64,000 nucleotides of DNA from Himantopus leucocephalus (Eukaryota > Chordata > Aves > Charadriiformes > Recurvirostridae). The notes under the pieces are model-generated. The model had not been told where the DNA came from and did no database searches. It saw only the letters and a list, made by a program, of their open reading frames with translations. The stretch spans positions 8,586,533 to 8,650,532 of the forward strand of contig RSEF01000017.1 of the NCBI GenBank assembly GCA_003993805.1, written 5' to 3'. Within the stretch, counting starts at the first letter, position 1. Each line of letters starts with the position of its first letter. Positions 24,908 through 35,300 of this stretch are shown piece by piece. The translations under genes were made by a program, and so were the position numbers.

Positions 24908-25181
24908 GTAACAGTAGCATGATATCAAACAGTTATGTGTAAGTCTGAAGATTTTCTCCGCTGTGGTCTGCGTTCCAGCTCTGCTTTGAGGGTCTATTTC
25001 ACGCTAANTGGCAATAAAGAATGCCTGCTTTCTAAAACTCCAAATTGAGTCTGAGAGAGTTACCATTTTGCCGACTTACAGTAACAGTAGTGTGATATCA
25101 AACAGTTATGTGTAAGTCTGAAGATTTTCTCCGCTCTGGTCTGCGTTCCAGCTCTGCTTTGAGGGTCTATTTCACGCTAAC
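24814..25181 (+). repeat. LTR tail plus flank present two to three times around single Ns
   Basis: The aataaagaatgcctgc segment occurs before N 24831, after it, and again after N 25007. The stretches 24836-25006 and 25010-25180 match over about 170 bases with only a few substitutions, and the match runs past the LTR end into unique flank. Best explained by alternative haplotypes laid end to end. Confidence 0.9.
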
Positions 25182-25379
25182 ATGAAGCTTTTAAGAGGGA
25201 ATCCCTGCTGAAATGCAAGGAGGCGGCGTCTTGGTTACCAGGGTTTATACCCAGGCGGTGGCTGCTGTGCCAGATATTGTCACACTCTGCACCCAACAAC
25301 AAGCCTTGGAGGGGAAAATACAAACCATCTAAACAAACATCTTAACGAAGGGTCGCTATCAGCCCGATCTGCACGCTTG

Positions 25380-26660
25380 ATCATTAAAGCAGAGTAACAT
25401 CCTCAAAGCCCGGTCCAAGCAGGGGAAGCAGCACTTTGATGCTGGTGTGGGAACCAGAGGCAGCGCTGTGATTTTTCAAGCGCCTTTCATCTCCCTCTTT
25501 TGTAGGAACATTCTTATAAACCAGCTTGTCAAATACAATTTCCCTGCACAGCCATGAATTGCAGATAAAGCCCTGCTCCTCCCTTGATATTTCCCCCAAC
25601 AGGTGTAATCTGAGGAAACATAATTTTAATTAGCCCAATTGGCTTTTTAAAAATACGTATATATTCTGTAAATACCATCAACAGCTTACATCTGGCTCTA
25701 TAGCTATATATTTACATTACATATCTAACCCTCTTCATGTACACCTGTACACATACATACACAATGCAAACGCTAATGATGGGATCTCACCTTTGCTGTT
25801 CTCCTGAGAAGTATGTGATTAGAAAGAATTGTCACATTAAGACATCCAATCCCTTTAACCCTGCAGCTTTCTAACTGATTTGCTGTACTCGGCAAATGCA
25901 GCCAGTTCTGGACGCGAGAGTGACCCATTACAAGTAAAAAGGCTCGCTGGTGGGATGAGGGCAGCGTGCGTCCTCCTCTCCTGCTTCATCAGCTTACTTG
26001 GGGTACAACACAAATGATAATCACCTTTTCCCTTTAAGTCCTGATAATTTATTCAGCCTTCAGGTTGCAGGCAACCATAAACACAGCCCTGGCCCAGGAG
26101 TTTGCTATTAAAAAGATCATTTTCGGAGTTTAGAAACAGGGAAAACGGCTAAAGGAGGGTTTCGCTTATGAGTATGTGTATCCTGTATCAGGTTAGCCAG
26201 CTCGGACAAGCTGAGCTGTGTTTATTTACTCATTTAGTTGTTGTGATTATTCAGACTACCCCAGCCACATTAACCCCCGTGTAATACTAGAGAGGCTACA
26301 CCTTAGATGAATTTGGCTCCTTTTGTACATTCTTCAGGGGGTGATTGGAGCTGTAGTAACAATTCAGCAATCGGGGTTCAGGCAGCTGTTAGCAACTTTC
26401 TGAGCAAACACCAATAGCCTGGAGCGAAAAGCAATACAGAGTAGCAGTTTCTAAATGTCCCATCTAATTGAGCAGGAATAATGAAAACAAAGAATGAAAA
26501 AACCAAGCCCTCCAGCATGTAAACAAATAGTTCAGATCCACCAATTCCTCATAGCATCAACATGCTTGCCATCGGAACAGCTCCAGCTCCGTGCTAATCT
26601 TGTTTCACGCAAATACTTCTGAACCCTTCCCTTGGCATGGAATATAATTTTAGTGCTTCT
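25380..26660. promoter_or_regulatory. Candidate conserved non-coding block (enhancer-like)
   Basis: About 1.3 kb of AT-balanced, low-repeat, ORF-poor sequence between GC-rich blocks. It contains homeodomain (TAATTAG near 25629), forkhead (TGTTTATTTA near 26219), GATA and RBPJ-type (TGTGGGAAC near 25446) motifs. Conservation cannot be measured here; the call rests on composition and motif variety. Confidence 0.3.
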
Positions 26661-26674
26661 CAGTCTTTTTAGAA

Positions 26675-26870
26675 CCATAGAATGGTTNNNNNNNNNNNNN
26701 NNNNNNNNNNNNNNNNNNNNNNNNNNNNNNNNNNNNNNNNNNNNNNNNNNNNNNNNNNNNNNNNNNNNNNNNNNNNNNNNNNNNNNNTCCTTTAGGTACT
26801 GGAAGGCTGCTATAAGGTCTCCCTGGAGCCCTTATTTTTCACCTGGAACGCTAAAACAACTGTGATTGCC
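26675..26870 (-). mobile_element. CR1 retroposon fragment interrupted by assembly gap
   Basis: Left of the gap the sequence ccatagaatggtt is the inverted CR1 3' terminus. Right of the gap, cctttaggtactggaaggct and the following bases match the CR1 3' ORF region read in the same inverted orientation. The true spacing is not given by the 100 N. Confidence 0.8.
26688..26787. other. Assembly gap, 100 N
   Basis: Exactly 100 N, a placeholder size. It lies inside a CR1 element, a likely reason for the break. Confidence 0.99.
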
Positions 26871-29091
26871 ATGACCCATTCATCCCTCAGCATCTTCTGT
26901 TGACATGAGAGCTTGAAATTCAGCTCCCAACCAACATGAGGTAAAGATGAGCTTGTGGTTGGACACCGTGGGTTGGTTGGAGGGGGCTGGGGGGGAAGGG
27001 GGAATCCTTCTGGACAGAGAGTCAGTGAGAAAGCCCTAAGCGTGGAGGGAGGGTTTGAACCAGCCATTTCTCTCATTTCTCATTTAACTTTGCCTCGATG
27101 CCATCTGGGGATCTGTGACCCTATGATCCTCTCAAGTACCCACTCTGGAAAGCAGGAACAAGGGACTGGCAGGAGTTTGTGGGTCACCAGATGCCTTCAT
27201 AAATGCAAGAGTCATTGTGGGCTAAACACTTCAAACTGTGTATCCTTACTCCCCTACTGCTTAGGAAACCCTTTCTGACTTCTAATTTGAATTACCTTGC
27301 GGCCAATTTATTAGTACGTATTCACATGCCAATGCAGACCTTTCTGTTCTGCCTCTTTCCCTGATATTTAGCTCCTTCTTTCCTCGTTCTGTCCCTCTGA
27401 TGCAAAGGAAAATTAGGTGCTTTGCAGCCCCTCACCTCTTAAATGTGTTTAGTTGCCTCTTGCAACGTCGCCTTGTTTTGCACATCCTCATAACCCTTTT
27501 TTTTAACCCATTCCAGGCCAAATTCCTGCCTTGACCATGAGCGACCAGAGTGTTGCACACCAGACCAGACAGGAGAGAGTCTTTCTCATGCCTCACGTTG
27601 GCACGAGCATCTCCCAGTCTCACTGGCAGCGCGGTGGTGTGCCGTGCTTGCAGCCAGCCATGGGCACGAGCGCTGGGACGTGTACGTGTGGGAGCAGCCT
27701 GGAAGGATGGGCTGCGTGGGAACGTGGCTGGATGTTCCCTGACGTGATTCATGGACAGCACGTGTGCAAATCGCGGTGAAGGCAGACACAATTCATCTAG
27801 CGTATCCCAGATGGGAAGCAGCAAGACACAACTGGGGGGAAGAGCACGTCTCAGGAAGCCCATCTCCACGGTGTCCCTTGAGGTAACGAGTTCCTCACTG
27901 GCGAACCACATTTTGCAGGGGAACAAGCGATTTGTCCTGAGTTAAAATAACCCTTTCCACGGCGTTTGCAGGGAGTGCGCAGTGGCACATCACCTCCCCG
28001 ACCTCTGACGGCGCCGAGTTTCACTGCTGGGGGAGGGGGGGGCACATCAAATGCCGCTGCTGCAGCTCCAGCTTCTGACCGGTTGTACAGCAAATGTCTG
28101 GTGGCCCCGAATCTGTCTGGGGCTGGATACCGGGTACGTGTACACACATGCCCGCTCCCTCCCCAGCCGCTGAGTGGAAAATACCAGCATTCCAGGAGTT
28201 ACCAGGCTGATCTGATTTGGGAGGAGGTCCACGGCTCGGCTATTTATATCCAGTTATTTGGGGACTTTGCAGCTGCATTTGGACTACAGAGTCCCTGTGG
28301 GGAAAAGAAAGAATTAAATTAAATTACCTTAAAAATCTTGAGTGCAGCAAGGACAGCAAAGGTTTCTGTGCCGGGGTTGTGCCCGGAGTGGCATTAGTGA
28401 GACTTTCCCTCGGGTGCTGCTGCCCCTCGGTGGTGTCGGCGGATGGCGTCCCAGTTCCTGTCTGTGCAAGCCACCGCATCTGAGAGCCCGGCCATACGCT
28501 CAGCGCTGTGTGTGAAATAGGAAACACTATACATAACTCTTAACACCACTCAGAGAGGGCTCCGTTTCCATAGGCACTATGTAATTAAAAGCACGTGGCC
28601 CTTTTCTACCCTTGGCCAACTCATCAGCCAGAGAACGCTCCTAAAAAAACTGATCAGAAAGCAAAGTTTTAAAGTGACAGAATACAGCACTTTGAACACC
28701 TGTGAGTGCTGTTCTTTAAAACAACTTTTCGATGTTTCCCCTTTTAGATCCCGACCTAATGGCAGAGGCCTGAGGGGACATCAGAGCATCCGCAAGGGCC
28801 ACCTGGGCAGAGCCCATCCTGGCCCAGAGCCTCGCGGAGCCCCTCCTGCCTTGCTCAAACCAGACGTCTCATGGCAGCGAGAGTTTTGCGCAAGGAGAAG
28901 GTTTCATCGTCCAAAGCCCCGATCTGAGCTTTAACACAGAGAACAAGACGTCAGGAAAGTGCCGGTAGTCCGTGCCGAGAGGCAGCCCTGCAGGACTGAA
29001 CGACAGCGGGGCTCGAGCCCAGATTTCAACCAATCTGTAACAAAAACGCTAAGTTCCAGTTTTAGTAAAATCTAGATGCCCAGAAGCATCA

Positions 29092-29097
29092 TTTATT
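29092..29097 (-). terminator. NOTCH1: NOTCH1 polyadenylation signal AATAAA
   Basis: TTTATT on the plus strand; the most distal canonical signal downstream of the stop codon, with cleavage expected 15-25 bases farther, near 29070. Confidence 0.5.
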
Positions 29098-29834
29098 GCA
29101 AATCAGTTAACCAAAAAAAATACATCATTTTTGCAAACTACAACTTTGCATGTAGATAACTTTATTACAGAAGATATCTTTTCTTAAACTACACTCTAGT
29201 TTATAAAACATAGGAAGATTCAACACCACGTGATGTTTTTATCACTCATATTAGGTATGTCACAATAACAATGGTCTGAAATGTTAACTAAGATGAGTGC
29301 TCAGCAAGGCGCTGTGCCTTGAGAAATATCCATTTTATTTGGTGTTCTAATAAAAAGGAATGAGGAAAAGGAACCCTTTTCTTAGGTTTTCTTGATTAAC
29401 TGCTCTCTGTTTGCCTGTCCCATACACATATCTAGTCTGACGGTGTCCGCTTGCCTTTGCACCCGAGTGAGTGATATTCCAACACCTCTATAAGGTGATA
29501 TATTTATATTTAAGACTCGCTCATTTAGATTTTTGAAACAAAATCCACCTTTTCTTAAAAAAACCCCAACATATTTACAAACATTAAATCTGCCACAGGC
29601 TTATACTATATTTTACATGATACACAGAAAGAGTGTACATCAATATAAAAAAAGATGCGTCACTCCCGACTAACAAGAACAAAATGTTACGTTTCGGAGC
29701 ACAGACTCGGCTGTGCTGGCCTTCGCCCTCCCGTTCAGCCAGTCCAGCGTCCCACCAAACGCGGCAGCGCCTTCCGCTGAGCACCCAGCAACGGCGCTGC
29801 CGGAGGAGCTGGATACGGGCGAGCACTCGGTGGT

Positions 29835-29841
29835 GGCAGTG
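29835..29841 (-). promoter_or_regulatory. miR-34/449 seed match (8-mer) in NOTCH1 3'UTR
   Basis: The transcript reads CACTGCCA, an 8-mer match to the miR-34 seed. miR-34a repression of NOTCH1 is established in mammals; function here is inferred. Confidence 0.55.
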
Positions 29842-30306
29842 TTATAATGCTTTGTAATCTCACTCAGGTTGTCCGCATTAATAGACACGCCTTCTGTAAA
29901 ACAGGCAAGGCCATCCTTAAAATAAGGATGTGGTTTACAAGTTTATATTGGCATTTATTTCTTAAACCGTTACTCAAACGCAAACACGAAAACAAAAAAA
30001 CAGTAAAGATATTGAAAGTAAAATTAAGTCTCCTTTGAATAAACTCCCCCGTTATGGGTTTGGTATATACTCCATAGGTAGGGGCTTGCTCTCTTAAAAG
30101 TTTGGCAAATACACTTCTTTTTGGTGGGGGACAGTATTCATGTTTTGTAGGGTTTTTTTTTTTTAGCTTAGAACCTGTTCTTACAGGTCTATAATCCTGA
30201 TTTTTTTTTTTAGATCATAAAAATCATTTAAATATATATATTTTTATATATATAAAACCAAGAGAGAACAAAAATTTCTATTATCAAGGCAAATGTACAA
30301 CTATAT

Positions 30307-30313
30307 AATACTG
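30307..30313 (-). promoter_or_regulatory. miR-200b/c/429 seed match in NOTCH1 3'UTR
   Basis: The transcript reads CAGTATTA, an 8-mer match to the miR-200b/c/429 seed. It lies in an AT-rich stretch where such matches can arise by chance. Confidence 0.3.
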
Positions 30314-30700
30314 AAATTTAAACAAAGATTCATGACTGGTACCATAAAATGTCCTCTCAGATATGATATCAAAGGAAACATTTTAAAGTACATTTCAAAA
30401 ATCCATCCATACTTAATTTCCCCCCCCTGCCCCAAGGAGTGGTATTTTTAGTCAATTTTTCCTTCCCCTTTTCTTTCTCACCTCTCTTTCTGAGTTGAAA
30501 GAGAAAAAAATAAATTAATGGCATTTCAGAATCACAAATCGCTGCTTATAGCTTTACATAAACATTTCCTCTCAAATCAAATACAATGAACCCCCCCCAA
30601 ACAAAAGAGAATGTCCTATAAAAACCTAATTTTTTGATTTCTTGAAACACAACCGGTGTTCCCACATTGAGTTCTTAACAATAGAACATATAAATAAAAA

Positions 30701-30707
30701 GGCAGTG
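30701..30707 (-). promoter_or_regulatory. Second miR-34/449 seed match (7-mer) in NOTCH1 3'UTR
   Basis: The transcript reads CACTGCC followed by T, a 7-mer-m8 match, about 190 bases after the stop codon. Confidence 0.5.
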
Positions 30708-30895
30708 TTTTCATGTAAAATAAAAAGTACATAAATAAATACTAAAAAAAAAAGGAATTAATTTGTCTTTTTATTTTTTTATAAAAACATATTTAAAAAG
30801 GATCCTTTAATAAAAGCATCCAATGTCCTTTTAAAAAAAATCTCCCTCGAGCTTCTAACTCTCACTGAGCACCAGCGTCTCTGAAACACCGTCTC

Positions 30896-32365
30896 TTACT
30901 TGAAGGCTTCGGGGATGTGTCCCAGCTGTGACTGCATACTGGTGGGAGGGCTGGAGATGCCCTCGGACCAGTCGGACACGTTGGAGTGAGGAGACGAGCT
31001 GGACCACTGGTCTGGCGACTCCGGAGACGGCGTTAGGAAAGGGTGGTCGGGCACCTGGAGCTGGTGGCTGGGGGTGTTGTCCAAGGGGGAGGAATAACTG
31101 TGCTGGGAAGGTGGAGTTAGAAACTGCGTGGTGGTCATGGGCTGGGCGAGGGAGGATGGCAGAGACGTGGGCAGCATCTGGGAATCTTGAGGCAGGATCG
31201 TGTGGACCGCCATGGTACTGCTGCTCACCGGCTGCATGTCGGGCTGGCTCAGCTCCGTACCAAGGAAATTTTGGCCGATGTGGCCGCTCGCATTGGAGCC
31301 GGGGTTGTGATGCTGCTGCGGCTGCTGCTGCTGCGGCTGCTGCTGAGGTTGCTGCGGCTGCTGCTGCGGCTGCATGTTTTGCTGCTGGAGCTGTTGCTGC
31401 TGCATCTGCTGGAGCTGCTGGCTCTGCATCAGGTGAGGCTGAGACGCCAGCCGGGTGTTGGGCATGGCCTGGTAGCTCATCATCTGCGACAAACTTGTGG
31501 TGGGCAAGCCGTTGTGCAGGGAGGTCATCATGCCGTGTTGAAGGTTTTGCGTCTGCTGATGCGCCCCTGGTTGCATGTTGCCTCTCATGGGGTTGTACTG
31601 ATTCTGAACCATGCCGTTCTGCAGCCTGGTGAGCCAGTCACACTGCCCGTTCAGACCCGCCGCTCCGCCGACAGAGAAATTCATCGGGGCATTGCTCATC
31701 ACTGTGCTGGGGCTGGAGACGGGGAGGTGAGAGAGACGCGGTGGCACCGAATCGAAGGCCATCCTGCTGGAGTTTCCCATGGCCATATCCTGCTTCCCCG
31801 CCATGTTGAGGTGGTTGATGCTCATGTGGGCATCAGGCATGCCCGGCAGATGATTCAGAGGCATGGAAGGGGACTGCTGAAACGGAGAGGTCATCAGCGG
31901 AGGAGAGGCGACATCTGACAGGTACCCATGGGGCGACTCCAGGGAGTCCACTGGAGACAACACGCTGGAGTTGTCAAGCAGACATCCTTTTCCATCTTGT
32001 GATTTTTTCCTCCGGGCTTTGAGGTCTTTGGCGTCCTTGCCGTTGCAGCTCAGGCCCTTGGTACTCGGCTTCCTGGCCTTCTTGCCCTGGACGGCAGGTT
32101 TGAGGTTGCCGATGTAGCTGTTGGGAGAGCAGAGCGGTGGGGACAGCGTGGGTGCCCCCAGCGGGCCGTTGTGCAGTGGTGGGCTCCGCACCAGGTTGTA
32201 CTCGTCCAGCAGCCTCACGATGTCGTGGTGCATGCGCTCCTGGGCGATGTCCCGCGGGAGCCGGTCCATGTGGTCCGTGATGTCGCGGTTGGCAAAATGG
32301 TCCAGCAGAACCTTGGCAGTTTCGTAGCTCCCTTCTCTGGCTGCGAGGAACAGTGGGGTCTCCTC
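30896..32365 (-). CDS. NOTCH1: NOTCH1 exon 34 (last ankyrin repeats, TAD, PEST) with stop
   Basis: 1,470 nt including TAA at 30896-30898. Begins [20 protein letters not shown]; basic clusters KKARKPSTK and KARRKK act as nuclear signals. A Gln-rich block (about 31310-31430) lies in the transactivation region. LTPSPES (FBXW7 phosphodegron) and [13 protein letters not shown] precede the end HIPEAFK. Confidence 0.98.
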   Translation of the reverse strand, partial: EETPLFLAAREGSYETAKVLLDHFANRDITDHMDRLPRDIAQERMHHDIVRLLDEYNLVRSPPLHNGPLGAPTLSPPLCSPNSYIGNLKPAVQGKKARKPSTKGLSCNGKDAKDLKARRKKSQDGKGCLLDNSSVLSPVDSLESPHGYLSDVASPPLMTSPFQQSPSMPLNHLPGMPDAHMSINHLNMAGKQDMAMGNSSRMAFDSVPPRLSHLPVSSPSTVMSNAPMNFSVGGAAGLNGQCDWLTRLQNGMVQNQYNPMRGNMQPGAHQQTQNLQHGMMTSLHNGLPTTSLSQMMSYQAMPNTRLASQPHLMQSQQLQQMQQQQLQQQNMQPQQQPQQPQQQPQQQQPQQHHNPGSNASGHIGQNFLGTELSQPDMQPVSSSTMAVHTILPQDSQMLPTSLPSSLAQPMTTTQFLTPPSQHSYSSPLDNTPSHQLQVPDHPFLTPSPESPDQWSSSSPHSNVSDWSEGISSPPTSMQSQLGHIPEAFK

Positions 32366-35300
32366 CTGGAAACCCAGCGAAGATGGTTAGGTTTAAGTTC
32401 ACAGATTCTCCTGGCCAACGCTATCCTGAGCTCCACGCCCAACACCATGCAGTTGGGTGGCAGAGACAGTAATTGTCTCTCCTCTGGTGAGGTTTTTCTG
32501 CTGCTTTTTCCTACCCTGCTGAGCCATGTCCTTATACCGGTATCAAACCAGGAACCCCACGAGTGACCCAGCATATGTGAGGAGATGCCCACACGAACAC
32601 TGTATCACACTGCTCACCAAGCACTGCACGGCCCCTCAACATCACCCGTAGGACCAAAGCCCACAATGCTTCTTTGAGCGAAATCCAACAGCTTCATTCA
32701 CAGCAGAACAATCAAGTCAGAGTCTCAGTGCCAGACAGTGTTGTATTTGAGGCAAAAATTACCCTTTAACAGACTCCCCAAATAGTTCTTTCCTTGCCTA
32801 TGCCAGCCCAGGAGACCCCTACCTTATTGTTCTGCATATCCTTATTGGCACCATTCTTCAGGAGCACTACTGCGGCTTCAACGTTATTCACAGCAGCTGC
32901 CCAGTGCAGTGCGGACTTGCCTACAGAGGAAGACCACGAAATACAACGCACGTTAGTGAGGGGGAAGAGTAACAGCAAGCAGCCCTTTCCTTCCACCTCC
33001 GAGGGAGCCTGTGTTTTAGTTGCCTGCAGTACCTAGATCATCCACGGCATTGACGTCTGCGTGGCAGTTGATGAGATCGTCCAGCATGCCCTCCACAGCC
33101 AAGCGAGCGGCCAGGATCAGAGGAGTGGTCCCGTCATGCATTCGGGCGTCGAGGTCGGTCGCCCTGTTCCTAATCAGGATCTGCCACAACGAGGGCCAAA
33201 GCGCAAGAAACACAAACGTTAGGAGGGACAGACAGCAGACCCTCCAGGTACGCAGGTCTCAGGACCCGCAAACCCCTTTCCGGAGGCTGGTCCCTCCAGT
33301 CCCCGCTCCCAGTCTGGGGGTGCAGCCCCGAGGGCAGCTACGGGGTTGCTGCTTTGCTGTGCCCTGCCCGGAGACAACAGGGGCTTCAGTTTGCAAGACT
33401 TTCACCCCGCACCTTGCCAGGGCAAGCTGGAGACCCTGCGATAAGCTCGGCGGCGTGACTGACTCGACATGTAGCACCAGTACTTTCCCCAGAAAACCCC
33501 GAGACTGGCGGCGAAAGGATCAATTACCTGGAAGACTCCTTGGGCATCGGCAGAGACGGCGGCGTGGAGGGGCGTCCTGCCCATGTTATCCTGGATGTTT
33601 GCATCGGCACTGGCTTCCAGCAGGCGCTTGGCAGCGTCCGAGCGGGAGTACCTGGCAGCCAGGTGAAGCGCCGTCTCGCCCGTGCGGTCAGTCTGGTTGT
33701 GTAAGCTGGCGCCTTGGTAAATGAAATCCGAGATGACGGCGGGAGCATCATCTTCCTCTTCGCTATTGCCGGTCTCCAGCCCTCCTCCGCTGCACGAGGC
33801 GATCATGAGCGGGGTGAAGCCATCTGAAAAGCACAGGGGAACTCGGTGAGAAAAGGCTTTTTACCCTTCTGTAATGCAGGCGGCTCAGCAAGATGCTCTG
33901 TCTGCGATAGATGCTTATTCTCGTGGGTGCATCAAGACTGAGTTCCTGGCTGGTTCTGAACATCAAACACGAATATCCTTCCTCTGATATGGATCTGAAA
34001 TTCCTTAGTGGTATCTCACCACTCACTGTTTTTCCTATTTCATCTGCTAGTTTGCACACTAACATGTCAGGTGCAATTTATAAGGAAGGTTGCTCGAAGC
34101 AAACTTGAGTGTGGTACAGCTCAGCCTTAAATATTTTTATTATTTGAGAGGACAATTTCACAGATGTGGGGAAGACCAAATGTTTGTAATAATGTAAAAG
34201 CCTGTTAACTATTATTATAGTTAAAAACCTGAAGATTGTGAAGTGTGCAGTTTGGTGGGAGGAGAGGAATCTAGGAGTGGCAGAGAGATAAACTGGATGA
34301 TTTAATAGGTACTTCTTCCGTATTCTCTAATTTCCACCTCAGTGATTAAACAAAAGAGATCTCGTGGAAAGCAAAATGTGACAGGGTCTCTCTCTAAATC
34401 ACGCACAACAGCAACCATGCAACGCAGAACAGCTAGCAGTGACTCTGTGTTAGAAACGGAGATAGGTCGGGCTGTCTGCGACTGCTCATCTGCAAGGGGT
34501 AAGGGAAGATTTCAGACGAGCTGATGAGCGGCACAGAAGTGAAAGGAGTCCACCTTACCGGGACCTCTGACGTTGACATCCATACAGTCTGCATCAATTT
34601 CCCCCTGCGGTGGAGTAGGTGCCATGGAGGATATGCGCAGGTCGGCGGCATCCAGGTGCTGCTGGGTCCACTGCCTGTGATCCGTCTGATCGTCCGTGTC
34701 GGGCAGCATCGCCTGCTCCTCGAACTGAGGAACGACAGCGGGAAATGAGTGCTGAGCAAAGCGCACAAGTCGGGGTGGGAGGAGGGGGCTGAGCTCTAGC
34801 ATGGGAAGCCCTGCAAGTCTCAAACGTGCGTTTGTCACACGCGGGTTTGCAAAGGAGCCGGCAGCAGTGATGCGCAGCGCAGACCGGGCCCCCGAGGGTC
34901 CCTCCGCTCTGCTGCTTTTCGCAGCGCTCTGCTCCTTCCGTGACAAAACACAGCGAGTGACTACTTGCAGCACAGAAAGGGAATGTGGCAGCGAGCTTAC
35001 CCTGAACTTCTTGGTGTCCAAGGTCTCCTCATCCCCCCACTCATTTTGGTTGTCATCCATCAGCGTGCCGTCTGAAGCATTTTTGAGGGGTCTTTAAAAA
35101 TAAAACCATACAAAGAATTAGCTCCTCTGCAGGAATCAGTCTGTGACGGACTGTGTTTATCTACACGCAAAAACTGAAAGAAGAATCAACACGGCAATTT
35201 CCCCTCCGGTTGCCTTTCATTTTGTACCAAGTGCAACATACCATGAAGCATTTAAAAACCTCCTCCAGGTGGGAACACTGTTTTCCCCATGCAGAAGTCT

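Larger units (their letters stand above)
24110..29069. other. Intergenic region between SEC16A promoter and NOTCH1 3' end
   Basis: About 5 kb. It contains an LTR fragment with falsely repeated tail (24.4-25.2 kb), an AT-balanced repeat-free block (25.4-26.65 kb), a CR1 copy split by a 100-N gap, and then 27-29 kb without recognised genes or repeats. A MEF2-like CTATTTATA lies at 28240-28248 and an RBPJ-consensus CGTGGGAA at 27715-27722. Small ORFs have no family character. Confidence 0.7.
29070..30895 (-). other. NOTCH1: NOTCH1 3'UTR
   Basis: AT-rich 1.8-kb stretch following the NOTCH1 stop codon, with no ORF, ending near the last good AATAAA at 29092-29097. Upstream AATAAA-type signals at 29161-29166 and 29334-29339 may give shorter forms. 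It carries two miR-34 seed matches and one miR-200b/c/429 match. The length is similar to what I recall for mammalian NOTCH1; the 3' end is inferred from the signal. Confidence 0.6.

Noticed and set aside
31187..31918. 243-codon plus-strand ORF opposite NOTCH1 exon 34
   Set aside because: Mirror of the Gln-codon repeat (CAG read as CTG gives Leu runs). The minus frame is the real one.
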